Part shown: positions 8,805 through 16,527 of the stretch, one piece after another | How the letters are laid out: the number at the start of each line of letters is the position of its first letter | Numbering within the stretch: the first letter of the stretch is position 1 | Assembly: GCF_000621745.1 (NCBI RefSeq) | Contig: NZ_JHXK01000005.1 | Span: 310,001-374,000, forward strand | Length of the DNA stretch: 64,000 nt | Source: Clostridium beijerinckii HUN142 | Lineage (GTDB): Bacteria; Bacillota; Clostridia; Clostridiales; Clostridiaceae | Reading direction: 5' to 3' | Position numbers and translations under genes: made by a program | The notes under the pieces: generated by a model | Database searches by the model: none | What the model was told of the DNA's origin: nothing | The model's input: the letters and a program-made list of their open reading frames with translations, nothing else

Positions 8805-9530
8805 TTATAAATTACTCATTACCTTATCTAGCAAATATTCCATTACAATCATTACCCTAGCATAAAAGTAGTTCGCAGTAAGATTTCTATCATCTAATTC
8901 TTTATCATCTAATATCATAAAATTTAAGGTTGCCTTTTTAGCCATGTGATTCTCTGACTTACCAGTAAAAGTTATAATATCCAATTGATTTTTTGATGCA
9001 TAATCAATCACTTTTGTTATACTTTCCGTTTCTCCACTTTTAGATATTCCAATAACTAAGGCGCCTCCTATCTGATTGCTGTCATATACTCCATAAGAAT
9101 TTGTTTTAATGCATTTAAACCCAAGCACTAACATCTTTCTCCAAAAGAAATCTGCAATCGAATCAGAGAATCCAGTAGCTGTTATAAAAATTATATCTTC
9201 TCTATGTTTAATTAGCATAGAAATGAAATCTTCTATTTTCTTATTTTCAATTTCCGATATGAAGCTAGTAATATCAGAGGTATGTTCTTGATTGTTTTGA
9301 TGATTTTTTACTATGAAGTTTAGTCGATATATCATATCTACATAGCCTGTATAACCTAGCTTCTTTGATAACTTTATTATTGTTGCCGCCGATGTATAGT
9401 TAATTGTTGCAACATCTCTTACACCTTTAGTTAAAACAGAATCAATATTAGTCAATATGTATTGCAAAACCTGTCTCTCTGTTTCTGAGAGCTTGTAATT
9501 ATCAGCTATTTTATAAATATCAAATTTCAT
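8805..9530 (-). CDS. RpiR/MurR-family transcriptional regulator of the PTS operon
   Basis: A 241-residue regulator with an N-terminal helix-turn-helix (about 1-75; LSETERQVLQYI and VRDVATINYTSAATIIKLSKKLGY) and a C-terminal SIS phosphosugar-sensing domain (about 105-235; VIGISKSGETESI). This architecture defines the RpiR family. The ATG at 9530 has the clear ribosome site TTGGAGGTGTGAT; a longer reading to 9635 would run through the preceding terminator region and is rejected. It lies directly upstream of the alpha-glucoside operon, as in other clostridia, and probably responds to a phosphorylated sugar. Activator or repressor mode cannot be told from the sequence. Confidence 0.9.
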   Translation of the reverse strand: MKFDIYKIADNYKLSETERQVLQYILTNIDSVLTKGVRDVATINYTSAATIIKLSKKLGYTGYVDMIYRLNFIVKNHQNNQEHTSDITSFISEIENKKIEDFISMLIKHREDIIFITATGFSDSIADFFWRKMLVLGFKCIKTNSYGVYDSNQIGGALVIGISKSGETESITKVIDYASKNQLDIITFTGKSENHMAKKATLNFMILDDKELDDRNLTANYFYARVMIVMEYLLDKVMSNL

Positions 9531-9601
9531 ATCACACCTCCAATATAATGTAATTACTTCATATGATATCATACTTATATCCTTATTACTTAATGAATAC
9601 A

Positions 9602-9627
9602 TAAAAAAATCCCTTAACGTAGGGATT
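9602..9627 (-). terminator. Terminator of the GGDEF/HD-GYP gene
   Basis: AATCCCT and AGGGATT (9608-9614 and 9621-9627) form a perfect 7-bp stem with a 6-nt loop. Seven T follow on the minus strand. Confidence 0.85.
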
Positions 9628-9715
9628 GTAATCAAAAATAGCAGCTTTCATTAAGTTACTTATATCTCACATCATGAATATCTTCTCTCTTATTATAAAT
9701 TCCCAATAGATTTTA

Positions 9716-11479
9716 TTATTCCTCAATTTCTTCTAAGTATTCTATAAATGCCTTAACTATAATTGGATCAAATTGTTTCCCTGAACATCTTTTTAATTCT
9801 TCAACTGCTTCTTTTTTATTTAAACATCTCTTGTAAACACCATTATTTGTCATCGCATCATATGAGTCTGCAACACTAACAATCCTTGATACTAAAGGTA
9901 TTCTCTCTCCTTCTAATTTAAGTGGATAACCATTTCCATCCCATCTTTCATGATGAGCTAAGACACCTTTTGCTACATTATCTAATTGATTCGATGCTTT
10001 TACTATTCTATATCCTTTTTCTGTATGAGTTTTAACTACTTCAAACTCATCTTCTGTTAACTGACCCTTCTTAAGTAATATTTCTTCATTTATTCCTATC
10101 TTACCTATATCGTGAAGTTTAGCAACTATTGTTAGCTCATCCATTACTGATATCGGAAGTGATAATTTTTCTCCTATAGCGATAGAATTTGCTAGTACTC
10201 TATCCGTATGTTCTTCAGTTTCCAAGCTCTTGGCTTCTAGCCCCATTTGTAAAGAATACATAATAGAACTATTAAGACTGGTTTTCTGCAACAACTTTTG
10301 CCTATATACCTTATCATCTGCTTCTTTTAATGCTTCATATATACTCTTATTTAAACTATCTGCTACCGATGCTCCCAAAGATATGCTCACATTAATTAAA
10401 TCATGCTTATACATTTTGCAACGCTCAAATATGTTCCTAATAATAGTTTCACACTCATGCTCAGTTGTATTTTTACTTAAAATTACAAATTCATCTCCAC
10501 CAGTTCTGAAAATCAACTGTTTTTCACCACATACATCTTTAAGTGCCTTGGCTATTAATCTTAATAGTTCATCTCCTTGATCATGGCCTAATGTATCATT
10601 TACTAATTTTAGTCCATTGGCATCCCCCATTATCACCCCTACTGGAAGACACTCTTCACTTTGAAACTCTTTTACTTTTTCTTCAAAATATGTTCTATTG
10701 TATAAACCTGTTAGAATATCAGTAAAACTTAATTGTCTTAATTTTTTCTCTGCTTCTTTTTTCTCAGTTACATCTAATATTAATCCTACAACACCTGCAA
10801 CATCACCATTCTTATCGATTACAGGTACCTTTACTGCTTCTGTATATATTTCCTCTCCATCTTCTGAATAAAGTATTGTTTCAGCTTTTATACTTCTCTT
10901 ATTTTTTATTACTTCATTATCTTCTCTTGAATATTTTGCAGCTAATTCTTCTGTCCGATGTATATCAATATTTGTCTTTCCTGCTACTTCTCCTATACCA
11001 TCCTTATTGTAAAATTCATCAAACTGCTTATTTACATATACATATCTACCTTCTTTATCCTTAAAAAACACTCTTCCTGGAAGTGTATCCATTACGACTT
11101 TTAATATGTTTTCTTGTTCTTCTATAATCTTATCTTTTTCTCTCATAATATCTAAATTTGCATATATGCCAGCTATCGCAAATATTTTTCCCTCATCAAT
11201 TAATGGAATTATAGTAATTTTTCTACGTTTTCCATCAAGATACCCTTCTTCAGTTAATGGCTTTAAAGATTTTATAACTTGATTGCAGTATTTATAACAT
11301 TCCGCTCTCACTACACCATCAAATATCTCCGCATCATTTTTCCCAATAAATTCCTCATTTATATCTTTATATATAGTTTTATATTCCTTGTTTACATATA
11401 TAAATCTCAATTCAAGGTCTTTTATCCATATAGGCTGTGGAAGATTATCTGCTAATAATTTAAATAGCTTGTACTCCAT
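9716..11479 (-). CDS. PAS-PAS-GGDEF-HD-GYP cyclic-di-GMP signalling protein
   Basis: A 587-residue protein with no membrane segment. Two PAS domains come first (about 5-115, LPQPIWIKDLELRFIYVN; about 125-245, LPGRVFFKDKEGRYVYVN). A GGDEF domain follows (about 255-410), with an intact TGGDEF active site, so diguanylate cyclase activity is plausible. The C-terminal HD-GYP domain (about 420-585) keeps the HD pair in KLHDIGKIG and GYP in HHERWDGNGYP, so c-di-GMP hydrolysis is also plausible. I start at the ATG at 11479 (MEYKLFKLL), 12 nt after AGGAGG; an ATG at 11503 would put that site inside the gene. It is monocistronic with its own terminator. Which activity dominates cannot be told. Confidence 0.9.
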   Translation of the reverse strand: MEYKLFKLLADNLPQPIWIKDLELRFIYVNKEYKTIYKDINEEFIGKNDAEIFDGVVRAECYKYCNQVIKSLKPLTEEGYLDGKRRKITIIPLIDEGKIFAIAGIYANLDIMREKDKIIEEQENILKVVMDTLPGRVFFKDKEGRYVYVNKQFDEFYNKDGIGEVAGKTNIDIHRTEELAAKYSREDNEVIKNKRSIKAETILYSEDGEEIYTEAVKVPVIDKNGDVAGVVGLILDVTEKKEAEKKLRQLSFTDILTGLYNRTYFEEKVKEFQSEECLPVGVIMGDANGLKLVNDTLGHDQGDELLRLIAKALKDVCGEKQLIFRTGGDEFVILSKNTTEHECETIIRNIFERCKMYKHDLINVSISLGASVADSLNKSIYEALKEADDKVYRQKLLQKTSLNSSIMYSLQMGLEAKSLETEEHTDRVLANSIAIGEKLSLPISVMDELTIVAKLHDIGKIGINEEILLKKGQLTEDEFEVVKTHTEKGYRIVKASNQLDNVAKGVLAHHERWDGNGYPLKLEGERIPLVSRIVSVADSYDAMTNNGVYKRCLNKKEAVEELKRCSGKQFDPIIVKAFIEYLEEIEE

Positions 11480-11767
11480 ATCCTCATTTTCCCTCCTTTG
11501 CATTCCAATCTATCGTAACAATTCTCAGAAATCATTTGTACATAATAGTCTCTAGCAAACTCTTTTGAGTATTTATACAAATTTTTCTTGAGATTTACTA
11601 ATTACAACCAACTTATTACACTCTGTAATTTCTCTCAATTATTACAATCATTTGTTAGGGATTTACTTTTAAAATTTAAATTCCATTTTTTCAAATCAAT
11701 TATATGATTTACGACTCTTTAATTCTCTATTATATTACAAAATAAATATTTAAATTAAGTACTATAT

Positions 11768-12955
11768 CTACTTAATCTTATGTTTATATTCTTTATCTAT
11801 TATTTCTTTTAAAGCACTTTCTGCTAATTGTGCAAAATATTTTGAGCAATTTAAAATCGCCTTCTCATCAACTTTATATTCTGGATGATGGTGTGCATAA
11901 GATTTTCCGGTTCCTACAATTATAAATGCACCAGGTATTTTCCTTTGGTAATACGCAAAGTCTTCCCCTTCTAGTCCCATAGATATTCTTCTAACATCAT
12001 AGCCAACTCTCTTTCCGATTCTAGCACTAAACTCTACCCATTCTTCGGTATTATTGGTTGCTGGAGAACCTGAATGCCAAATAAGCTCTGCTCTTCCACC
12101 AAAAGATTGTGCTATTCCTGTTACTATTTCATCCATTCTCTTAGCTATTAAATGACGTATATCCTCATCTAAAGTTCTTACTGTTCCTTCAAGATATGCG
12201 AATTCCGGAATTACATTCCATGTATTTCCCCCTTCTATGTGAGTTACACTTAACAGCGCTTTTTCTGTTGGACCTACATTACGACTGACAATTGTTTGAA
12301 GTGAAGTAACTATATTACTCGCAATTATAATTGGATCTATTCCTTTTTCAGGCTTGGCAGCATGGCTACCGATCCCTGTAATCTTTATCTCAAACCTGTC
12401 AACAGCAGCTGTCATCGCTCCAGTTTTTATTCCCATTATTCCAACTTCTGAATCTGAAACATTATGTATTCCAAAAATTGCATCTACATCATCTAAAATA
12501 CCTGTTGATAAGATTTTTTTTGCTCCATCAGCACTTTCTTCACCAGGCTGAAATATAAATTTTACTGTTCCTATTAGTGATCCTTGATGCTTTTTCACTA
12601 AATACGCCGCTCCCAAAATCACAGCCATATGAAAATCATGACCACAAGCATGCATCATACCATCGACTTTAGACTTATAACACAAACTTGTCTCTTCTTT
12701 AATTGGCAATGCATCTATATCACATCTTATAGCAACCACTGGACCATTAGGATTTCCTTTTACCTGCGCTACAAGACCTGTCTCCAAAGGCAAATCAAAA
12801 ATATCTATATCCACTCTTTTTAATAGATCTTTTATAAGTTGTGTCGTTTTATACTCTTTATTAGACAATTCAGGATTCTCATGTAGTCTTCTATACACTC
12901 CTATAAGTTCATCATCTAAATTTTCTATTATAGATAGTAATATTTTATTTGTCAT
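11768..12955 (-). CDS. M20-family amidohydrolase (N-acyl amino acid / hippurate hydrolase-like)
   Basis: A 395-residue metallohydrolase that removes an acyl group from an amino acid or related amide. The metal-binding motifs of the family are present: RCDIDALPIKEE, MHACGHDFHMAVILGAA, FQPGEESADGAKK, GIHN, and a C-terminal HHHPEY. The usual dimerisation (lid) domain lies around residues 185-300. The ATG is preceded by AAAGGGGGATTA. The gene stands alone, with no recognisable partner, so the substrate stays open. Confidence 0.9.
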   Translation of the reverse strand: MTNKILLSIIENLDDELIGVYRRLHENPELSNKEYKTTQLIKDLLKRVDIDIFDLPLETGLVAQVKGNPNGPVVAIRCDIDALPIKEETSLCYKSKVDGMMHACGHDFHMAVILGAAYLVKKHQGSLIGTVKFIFQPGEESADGAKKILSTGILDDVDAIFGIHNVSDSEVGIMGIKTGAMTAAVDRFEIKITGIGSHAAKPEKGIDPIIIASNIVTSLQTIVSRNVGPTEKALLSVTHIEGGNTWNVIPEFAYLEGTVRTLDEDIRHLIAKRMDEIVTGIAQSFGGRAELIWHSGSPATNNTEEWVEFSARIGKRVGYDVRRISMGLEGEDFAYYQRKIPGAFIIVGTGKSYAHHHPEYKVDEKAILNCSKYFAQLAESALKEIIDKEYKHKIK

Positions 12956-13274
12956 ATTAATCCCCCTTTAAGTACATAAAATAGAATCGCGTATCAATAC
13001 AGTATATATCTATTGCTTAAGATCATATTATTCTTTAATAATGTTACATAAATTACTAGCTTCTATATGGCATTAAATATACAAATAAAAGAATGTTCTA
13101 CCACATACTTATTATGCCTTGATTGATGCTTAAATTATATTCATCCATTTTTATAGTGTCAATATCTATTCTCTAATTCAGCATACGCACTAATTCAAGT
13201 TAGAACTCTGTAGTTTAAGGCCTAATATTTATTACACCCTAAAATAACTCTTCTATTTTTTATCCTCAATTAAA
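12956..13274. other. Intergenic region, nothing recognisable
   Basis: About 320 bp of AT-rich sequence between the CPBP protease and the amidohydrolase. It must hold the promoter of the amidohydrolase, but I do not see a convincing one. There is no ORF with a ribosome site and no strong hairpin. Confidence 0.4.
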
Positions 13275-14318
13275 TTACTTTATTAAATTAGTTGCTGCCA
13301 TAGTTACAACAATAAATATTATATAGAATACTATATAAGCCTTAGCCCACGCCCCACTAAAAGAATATTTAACTTTCTGGTAAGTTTTTAATATTCTTGT
13401 ATCTTCTTTTACTATCTCTAAAAATCCACTTTTATATTTATTAATAAATAACAACAGTGCAGCAACTCCAACCAAAAAGTACAAAGTTCCAAATACATAC
13501 TCTAATATCGGCATATTTAATAATGATATACCTGTTGCAGCAAAAGTTATTGTATTATTAAATATATGAGCTATCATCGATGGTATAATAGATTTTGATT
13601 TAATCGCAATAAATGCCAAAACAATTCCCATCAATATTGGATTAATGAATTGAACTAAATTTAGATGGAACATAGAAAAAAGAATCGAAGAAACGATCAT
13701 TGCCGTTAGATTCCCATACTTCTGCATACTTCTAAGTATAAAGCCTCTAAATATAATTTCTTCTAAAATTGGTCCTACTAAGCACACATATATTAAAAAT
13801 AATATTAAAAAACTGCTTTGTTTCGGGAAACTAAAGTCTGGCTGTGGAATGTGTAATCCTAAAATCCTAAAAATTGTTGAGTATATCATATATACCATAC
13901 TTGAAACCATTCCAACTCCTATACAAGAAAGCGTCCCTAGTAGTACAAACATCTTAGTTGACTTATTCTTTGAAAATATTTCTTGCCGGAATTTCACCTT
14001 TATAGTTTTTATTGCTATAAGGATTGCTATAAGATCGCCAACTATACATGTTAAGTATCCAGCAAAAAAGTTATAAGCATCACTTGAAAGCCCTAAAATT
14101 ATATTTTCTTTTGGATTACTTATTATATTAAAACCTACAATTGGTCCTATAAATTTTATAGAAAATGTCATTATAAATACTAATCCGTATGTTGATAATA
14201 CTAATGCTAAAAGTATTCTTGCGCAATTTCCACCACTTTTCTTTATATCTTTTTTCAATGATAACTTTCTATATTCAATTTCTTCTTGAAAATCATTTAT
14301 CATAACTTTACCTACCAT
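13275..14318 (-). CDS. CPBP-family intramembrane metalloprotease
   Basis: A 347-residue multi-span membrane protein of the CPBP (Abi/CAAX-prenyl-protease-like) family. The core motifs are GPILEEIIFRGFIL (the EExxxR glutamates), SMFHLN and HIFNN, which together form the intramembrane active site. Hydrophobic segments occur throughout, about eight in all. In bacteria these proteins have roles in peptide maturation, stress or bacteriocin self-immunity; the target here is unknown. The start is uncertain: the ATG at 14318 has little ribosome site, and the ATG at 14303 has only a weak GGTAGG. It begins 8 nt after the upstream amidase stop, so the two are likely co-transcribed. Confidence 0.85.
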   Translation of the reverse strand: MVGKVMINDFQEEIEYRKLSLKKDIKKSGGNCARILLALVLSTYGLVFIMTFSIKFIGPIVGFNIISNPKENIILGLSSDAYNFFAGYLTCIVGDLIAILIAIKTIKVKFRQEIFSKNKSTKMFVLLGTLSCIGVGMVSSMVYMIYSTIFRILGLHIPQPDFSFPKQSSFLILFLIYVCLVGPILEEIIFRGFILRSMQKYGNLTAMIVSSILFSMFHLNLVQFINPILMGIVLAFIAIKSKSIIPSMIAHIFNNTITFAATGISLLNMPILEYVFGTLYFLVGVAALLLFINKYKSGFLEIVKEDTRILKTYQKVKYSFSGAWAKAYIVFYIIFIVVTMAATNLIK

Positions 14319-14326
14319 TCATTACT

Positions 14327-15124
14327 TTAATGTAAAATAGAATTACAATTACTTATGCTTATATATAAATCTTCTCTTCTATCATTCTTTATATCAAATT
14401 GTTCTTTAACTGTTTTTATCATATTCATATTTAACTCTTTTATAATCAAAGTTTCTTTCTCACTTATTTTATTTAATATATCACCATCTGGACTTACAAA
14501 AATTGATTTTCCATTATACTGAAGATCATTTCCTATGCCTATTCTGTTTATACCTATTATATAACATTGATTTTCTATAGCTCTCGCCTTCAATAATGTT
14601 ATCCAATGTTTTTCTCTTTCTTTAGGCCAGTTAGCAGCTATAGTTATTATTTGTGTTTCTTTAGATGCTATTTGAAATATTTCTGGAAATCTTAAATCAT
14701 AACAAATAAATGGAGCTATTTTCAATCCATTAATCTCACATGTGAGTATTTTATTTCCTTTATGATATTTATCATCCTCACCACTGTAGGAAAATGGATG
14801 TATTTTCGTATATTTAATTAAACATTTCCCTTCTTTTGATATAATAATATATTTATTACTGCCTTTTTTATCACTCTTTATTGCAATACCAATTCCTATG
14901 TTTATATTATTATCTATAGCCTTTTTTTCAATCCATTTCATTATCTCATCTTCAGATAATACGAGCTTGTTTATATTCATAGTAAAACCTGTTAAAGCCA
15001 TCTCAGGAAATAAAATTAAATCAACCTTATTTCGTGAAGCTTTTTTAATAAATGCTTCAACCTTATTTATATTTTCATTAATATCCTCCCAGATTACATT
15101 CATCTGAGCAATTCCTATAATCAA
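14327..15124 (-). CDS. Nitrilase-superfamily carbon-nitrogen hydrolase (omega-amidase-like)
   Basis: A 265-residue cytoplasmic amidase. The catalytic triad of the superfamily is visible: Glu in LFPEMALTGF, Lys in KYTKIHPFSYSGE and Cys in PFICYDLRFPEIF. The IHPFSYSGE segment resembles the YafV/omega-amidase branch, which hydrolyses alpha-ketoglutaramate or ketosuccinamate. The start is a TTG at 15124 with a strong AAGGAGGTACAAC site at ideal spacing; no ATG nearby is better placed. It lies between a tautomerase (separated by a terminator) and the CPBP protease, which probably share no pathway with it. Confidence 0.88.
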   Translation of the reverse strand: MIIGIAQMNVIWEDINENINKVEAFIKKASRNKVDLILFPEMALTGFTMNINKLVLSEDEIMKWIEKKAIDNNINIGIGIAIKSDKKGSNKYIIISKEGKCLIKYTKIHPFSYSGEDDKYHKGNKILTCEINGLKIAPFICYDLRFPEIFQIASKETQIITIAANWPKEREKHWITLLKARAIENQCYIIGINRIGIGNDLQYNGKSIFVSPDGDILNKISEKETLIIKELNMNMIKTVKEQFDIKNDRREDLYISISNCNSILH

Positions 15125-15140
15125 GTTGTACCTCCTTAAA

Positions 15141-15189
15141 TATTATAAATAAAGGATACTATATGGATTATTACATCAGAGTACCCTTT
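15141..15189 (-). terminator. Terminator of the tautomerase gene
   Basis: Arms 15151-15160 and 15180-15189 pair over 10 bp, with a G-U pair in the minus-strand RNA, followed by TTTATTTATAAT. It separates the tautomerase from the amidase gene. Confidence 0.65.
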
Positions 15190-15217
15190 ACTTTAGGTTA
15201 CCTATATCTAATTATGC

Positions 15218-15562
15218 TTAAAAGTTCTTTCCATTCCATCCCCAATTTTCAACTTCCTCATATTTCACATATATCTTATTTTGAGGTATTTCCAATTCTT
15301 TTTCGTATATGCTACAAATTTCTGCTGTTAGGGTATCATAGGCATCTTTACTTGACTTTCCAAATATTTTTACTTCTATAAACGCCCCCTTTTCTAATTT
15401 TTCACCTCCAAAATATAATGAGTAGTTATCTTCGAAACCAACCATCAAAAAAGTTTCACTTTTTCCTGGAAGCAATTTTATTGCTTCTCCTAGTTTCTTC
15501 TTTATAGTTTCCTCTTTTTCTTTTGAAATTTTTACACTAACTTTTGATCCTATAAATGGCAT
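15218..15562 (-). CDS. MIF-like tautomerase (phenylpyruvate tautomerase-related)
   Basis: A 114-residue protein of the tautomerase superfamily. It begins MPFI, so removal of Met would expose the catalytic N-terminal proline of the family. The length is that of MIF-type (about 115 residues), not of the short 4-oxalocrotonate type. The pattern LMVGFEDNYSLYFGG and FIEVKIFGKS agrees with MIF's two beta-alpha-beta units, where the central segment normally reads S-L-x-F-G-G. The physiological substrate in bacteria is unknown. It has its own terminator and a divergent plus-strand neighbour. Confidence 0.8.
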   Translation of the reverse strand: MPFIGSKVSVKISKEKEETIKKKLGEAIKLLPGKSETFLMVGFEDNYSLYFGGEKLEKGAFIEVKIFGKSSKDAYDTLTAEICSIYEKELEIPQNKIYVKYEEVENWGWNGKNF

Positions 15563-16108
15563 CTCCTGTTATCCCCTTTCTACATATGACATAATAAAAT
15601 ATACTAAATTATACCATAATTCTATATATTTTATTATTTACAGTTCTATACTTAACTTATATCATAATTTTTAATATGATATTCAGATTTATCAATCCAA
15701 TATATACCATATTAAACGCTAATTATTAGTTTTAATTATATCACATCTTATACTCAACCTTACGTCATATTTCATTCGCCTTTCTTAAATCTTTGGGCAA
15801 TATTCCATCAATTTAGAAATATCCTACGTACGCTAATTTATTATCTTCTAAATATTGTATGTATATATTTAAAATATATAATTTATTCCTTGTGCAAATG
15901 TTCATTGTCTTGATGATTCTTTAATTGTTGAATCTTATTTATTAATTTCATATTTACTTTAACACCTTCTACTGAAATAATTATAAGAAAAAACTAAAAT
16001 TTGGTTAAACTTTTTGCTAAAATATGTTATATTATTTATAATAGGTATTAATTTGTAAGTATTTCAGTGTTGACTTTTAAGTTTTTTTGAGAGGGGATTA
16101 AATTAATT
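15563..16108. other. Divergent intergenic region
   Basis: About 545 bp between the divergent tautomerase and receiver genes. It holds a good plus-strand promoter at 16014-16042. The rest is AT-rich with no ORF carrying a ribosome site and no strong inverted repeat. Confidence 0.5.
16014..16042 (+). promoter_or_regulatory. SigA-type promoter of the phosphorelay operon
   Basis: TTGCTA (16014-16019), a 17-bp spacer and TATAAT (16037-16042), 66 nt before the ATG of the receiver gene. Confidence 0.7.
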
Positions 16109-16498
16109 ATGAATTTCGATAAATCAATGTCAAAAATTTTGATAGTTGATGATAATATTGCTAATGTTTTACTACTTGAAAGAATGCTTAATATATCCGG
16201 TTATAATAATGTAAGAACATTAACAGACTCTAGAGAAATTTTGAAATTATATTCTACATATAAACCTAATTTGATACTATTAGACTTTAGGATGCCATTT
16301 GTTGATGGACTTCAGATTATGGATGAACTAAATCTTATAAAAGATAATAGCAAACTATCTATAATTATGATCTCCGCTGAAAACGATAAAGAATATTATG
16401 ATAAAGCGTTGGCTAAAGGTGCTACTGATTTCATTACTAAACCATTTTATTATGATGATATAGTTTCAAGAATACAGAGTGCCTTCGAATGTTTATAA
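16109..16498 (+). CDS. Single-domain response regulator (CheY-like receiver)
   Basis: A 129-residue receiver domain with no output domain. The acidic pocket is DD at 14-15 (LIVDDNIAN), the phosphorylated residue is Asp59 in LILLDFRMP, and the conserved lysine lies in FITKPFYYDD. It is the first gene of a three-gene operon with a hybrid kinase (29 nt downstream) and an Hpt protein. It is the likely terminal or intermediate phosphate acceptor of that relay and may act by protein contact. The ribosome site is GAGAGGGG, somewhat far from the ATG. Confidence 0.88.
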   Translation: MNFDKSMSKILIVDDNIANVLLLERMLNISGYNNVRTLTDSREILKLYSTYKPNLILLDFRMPFVDGLQIMDELNLIKDNSKLSIIMISAENDKEYYDKALAKGATDFITKPFYYDDIVSRIQSAFECL

Positions 16499-16527
16499 TT
16501 ACTAGGCATACTGGATGAGGTGATATT

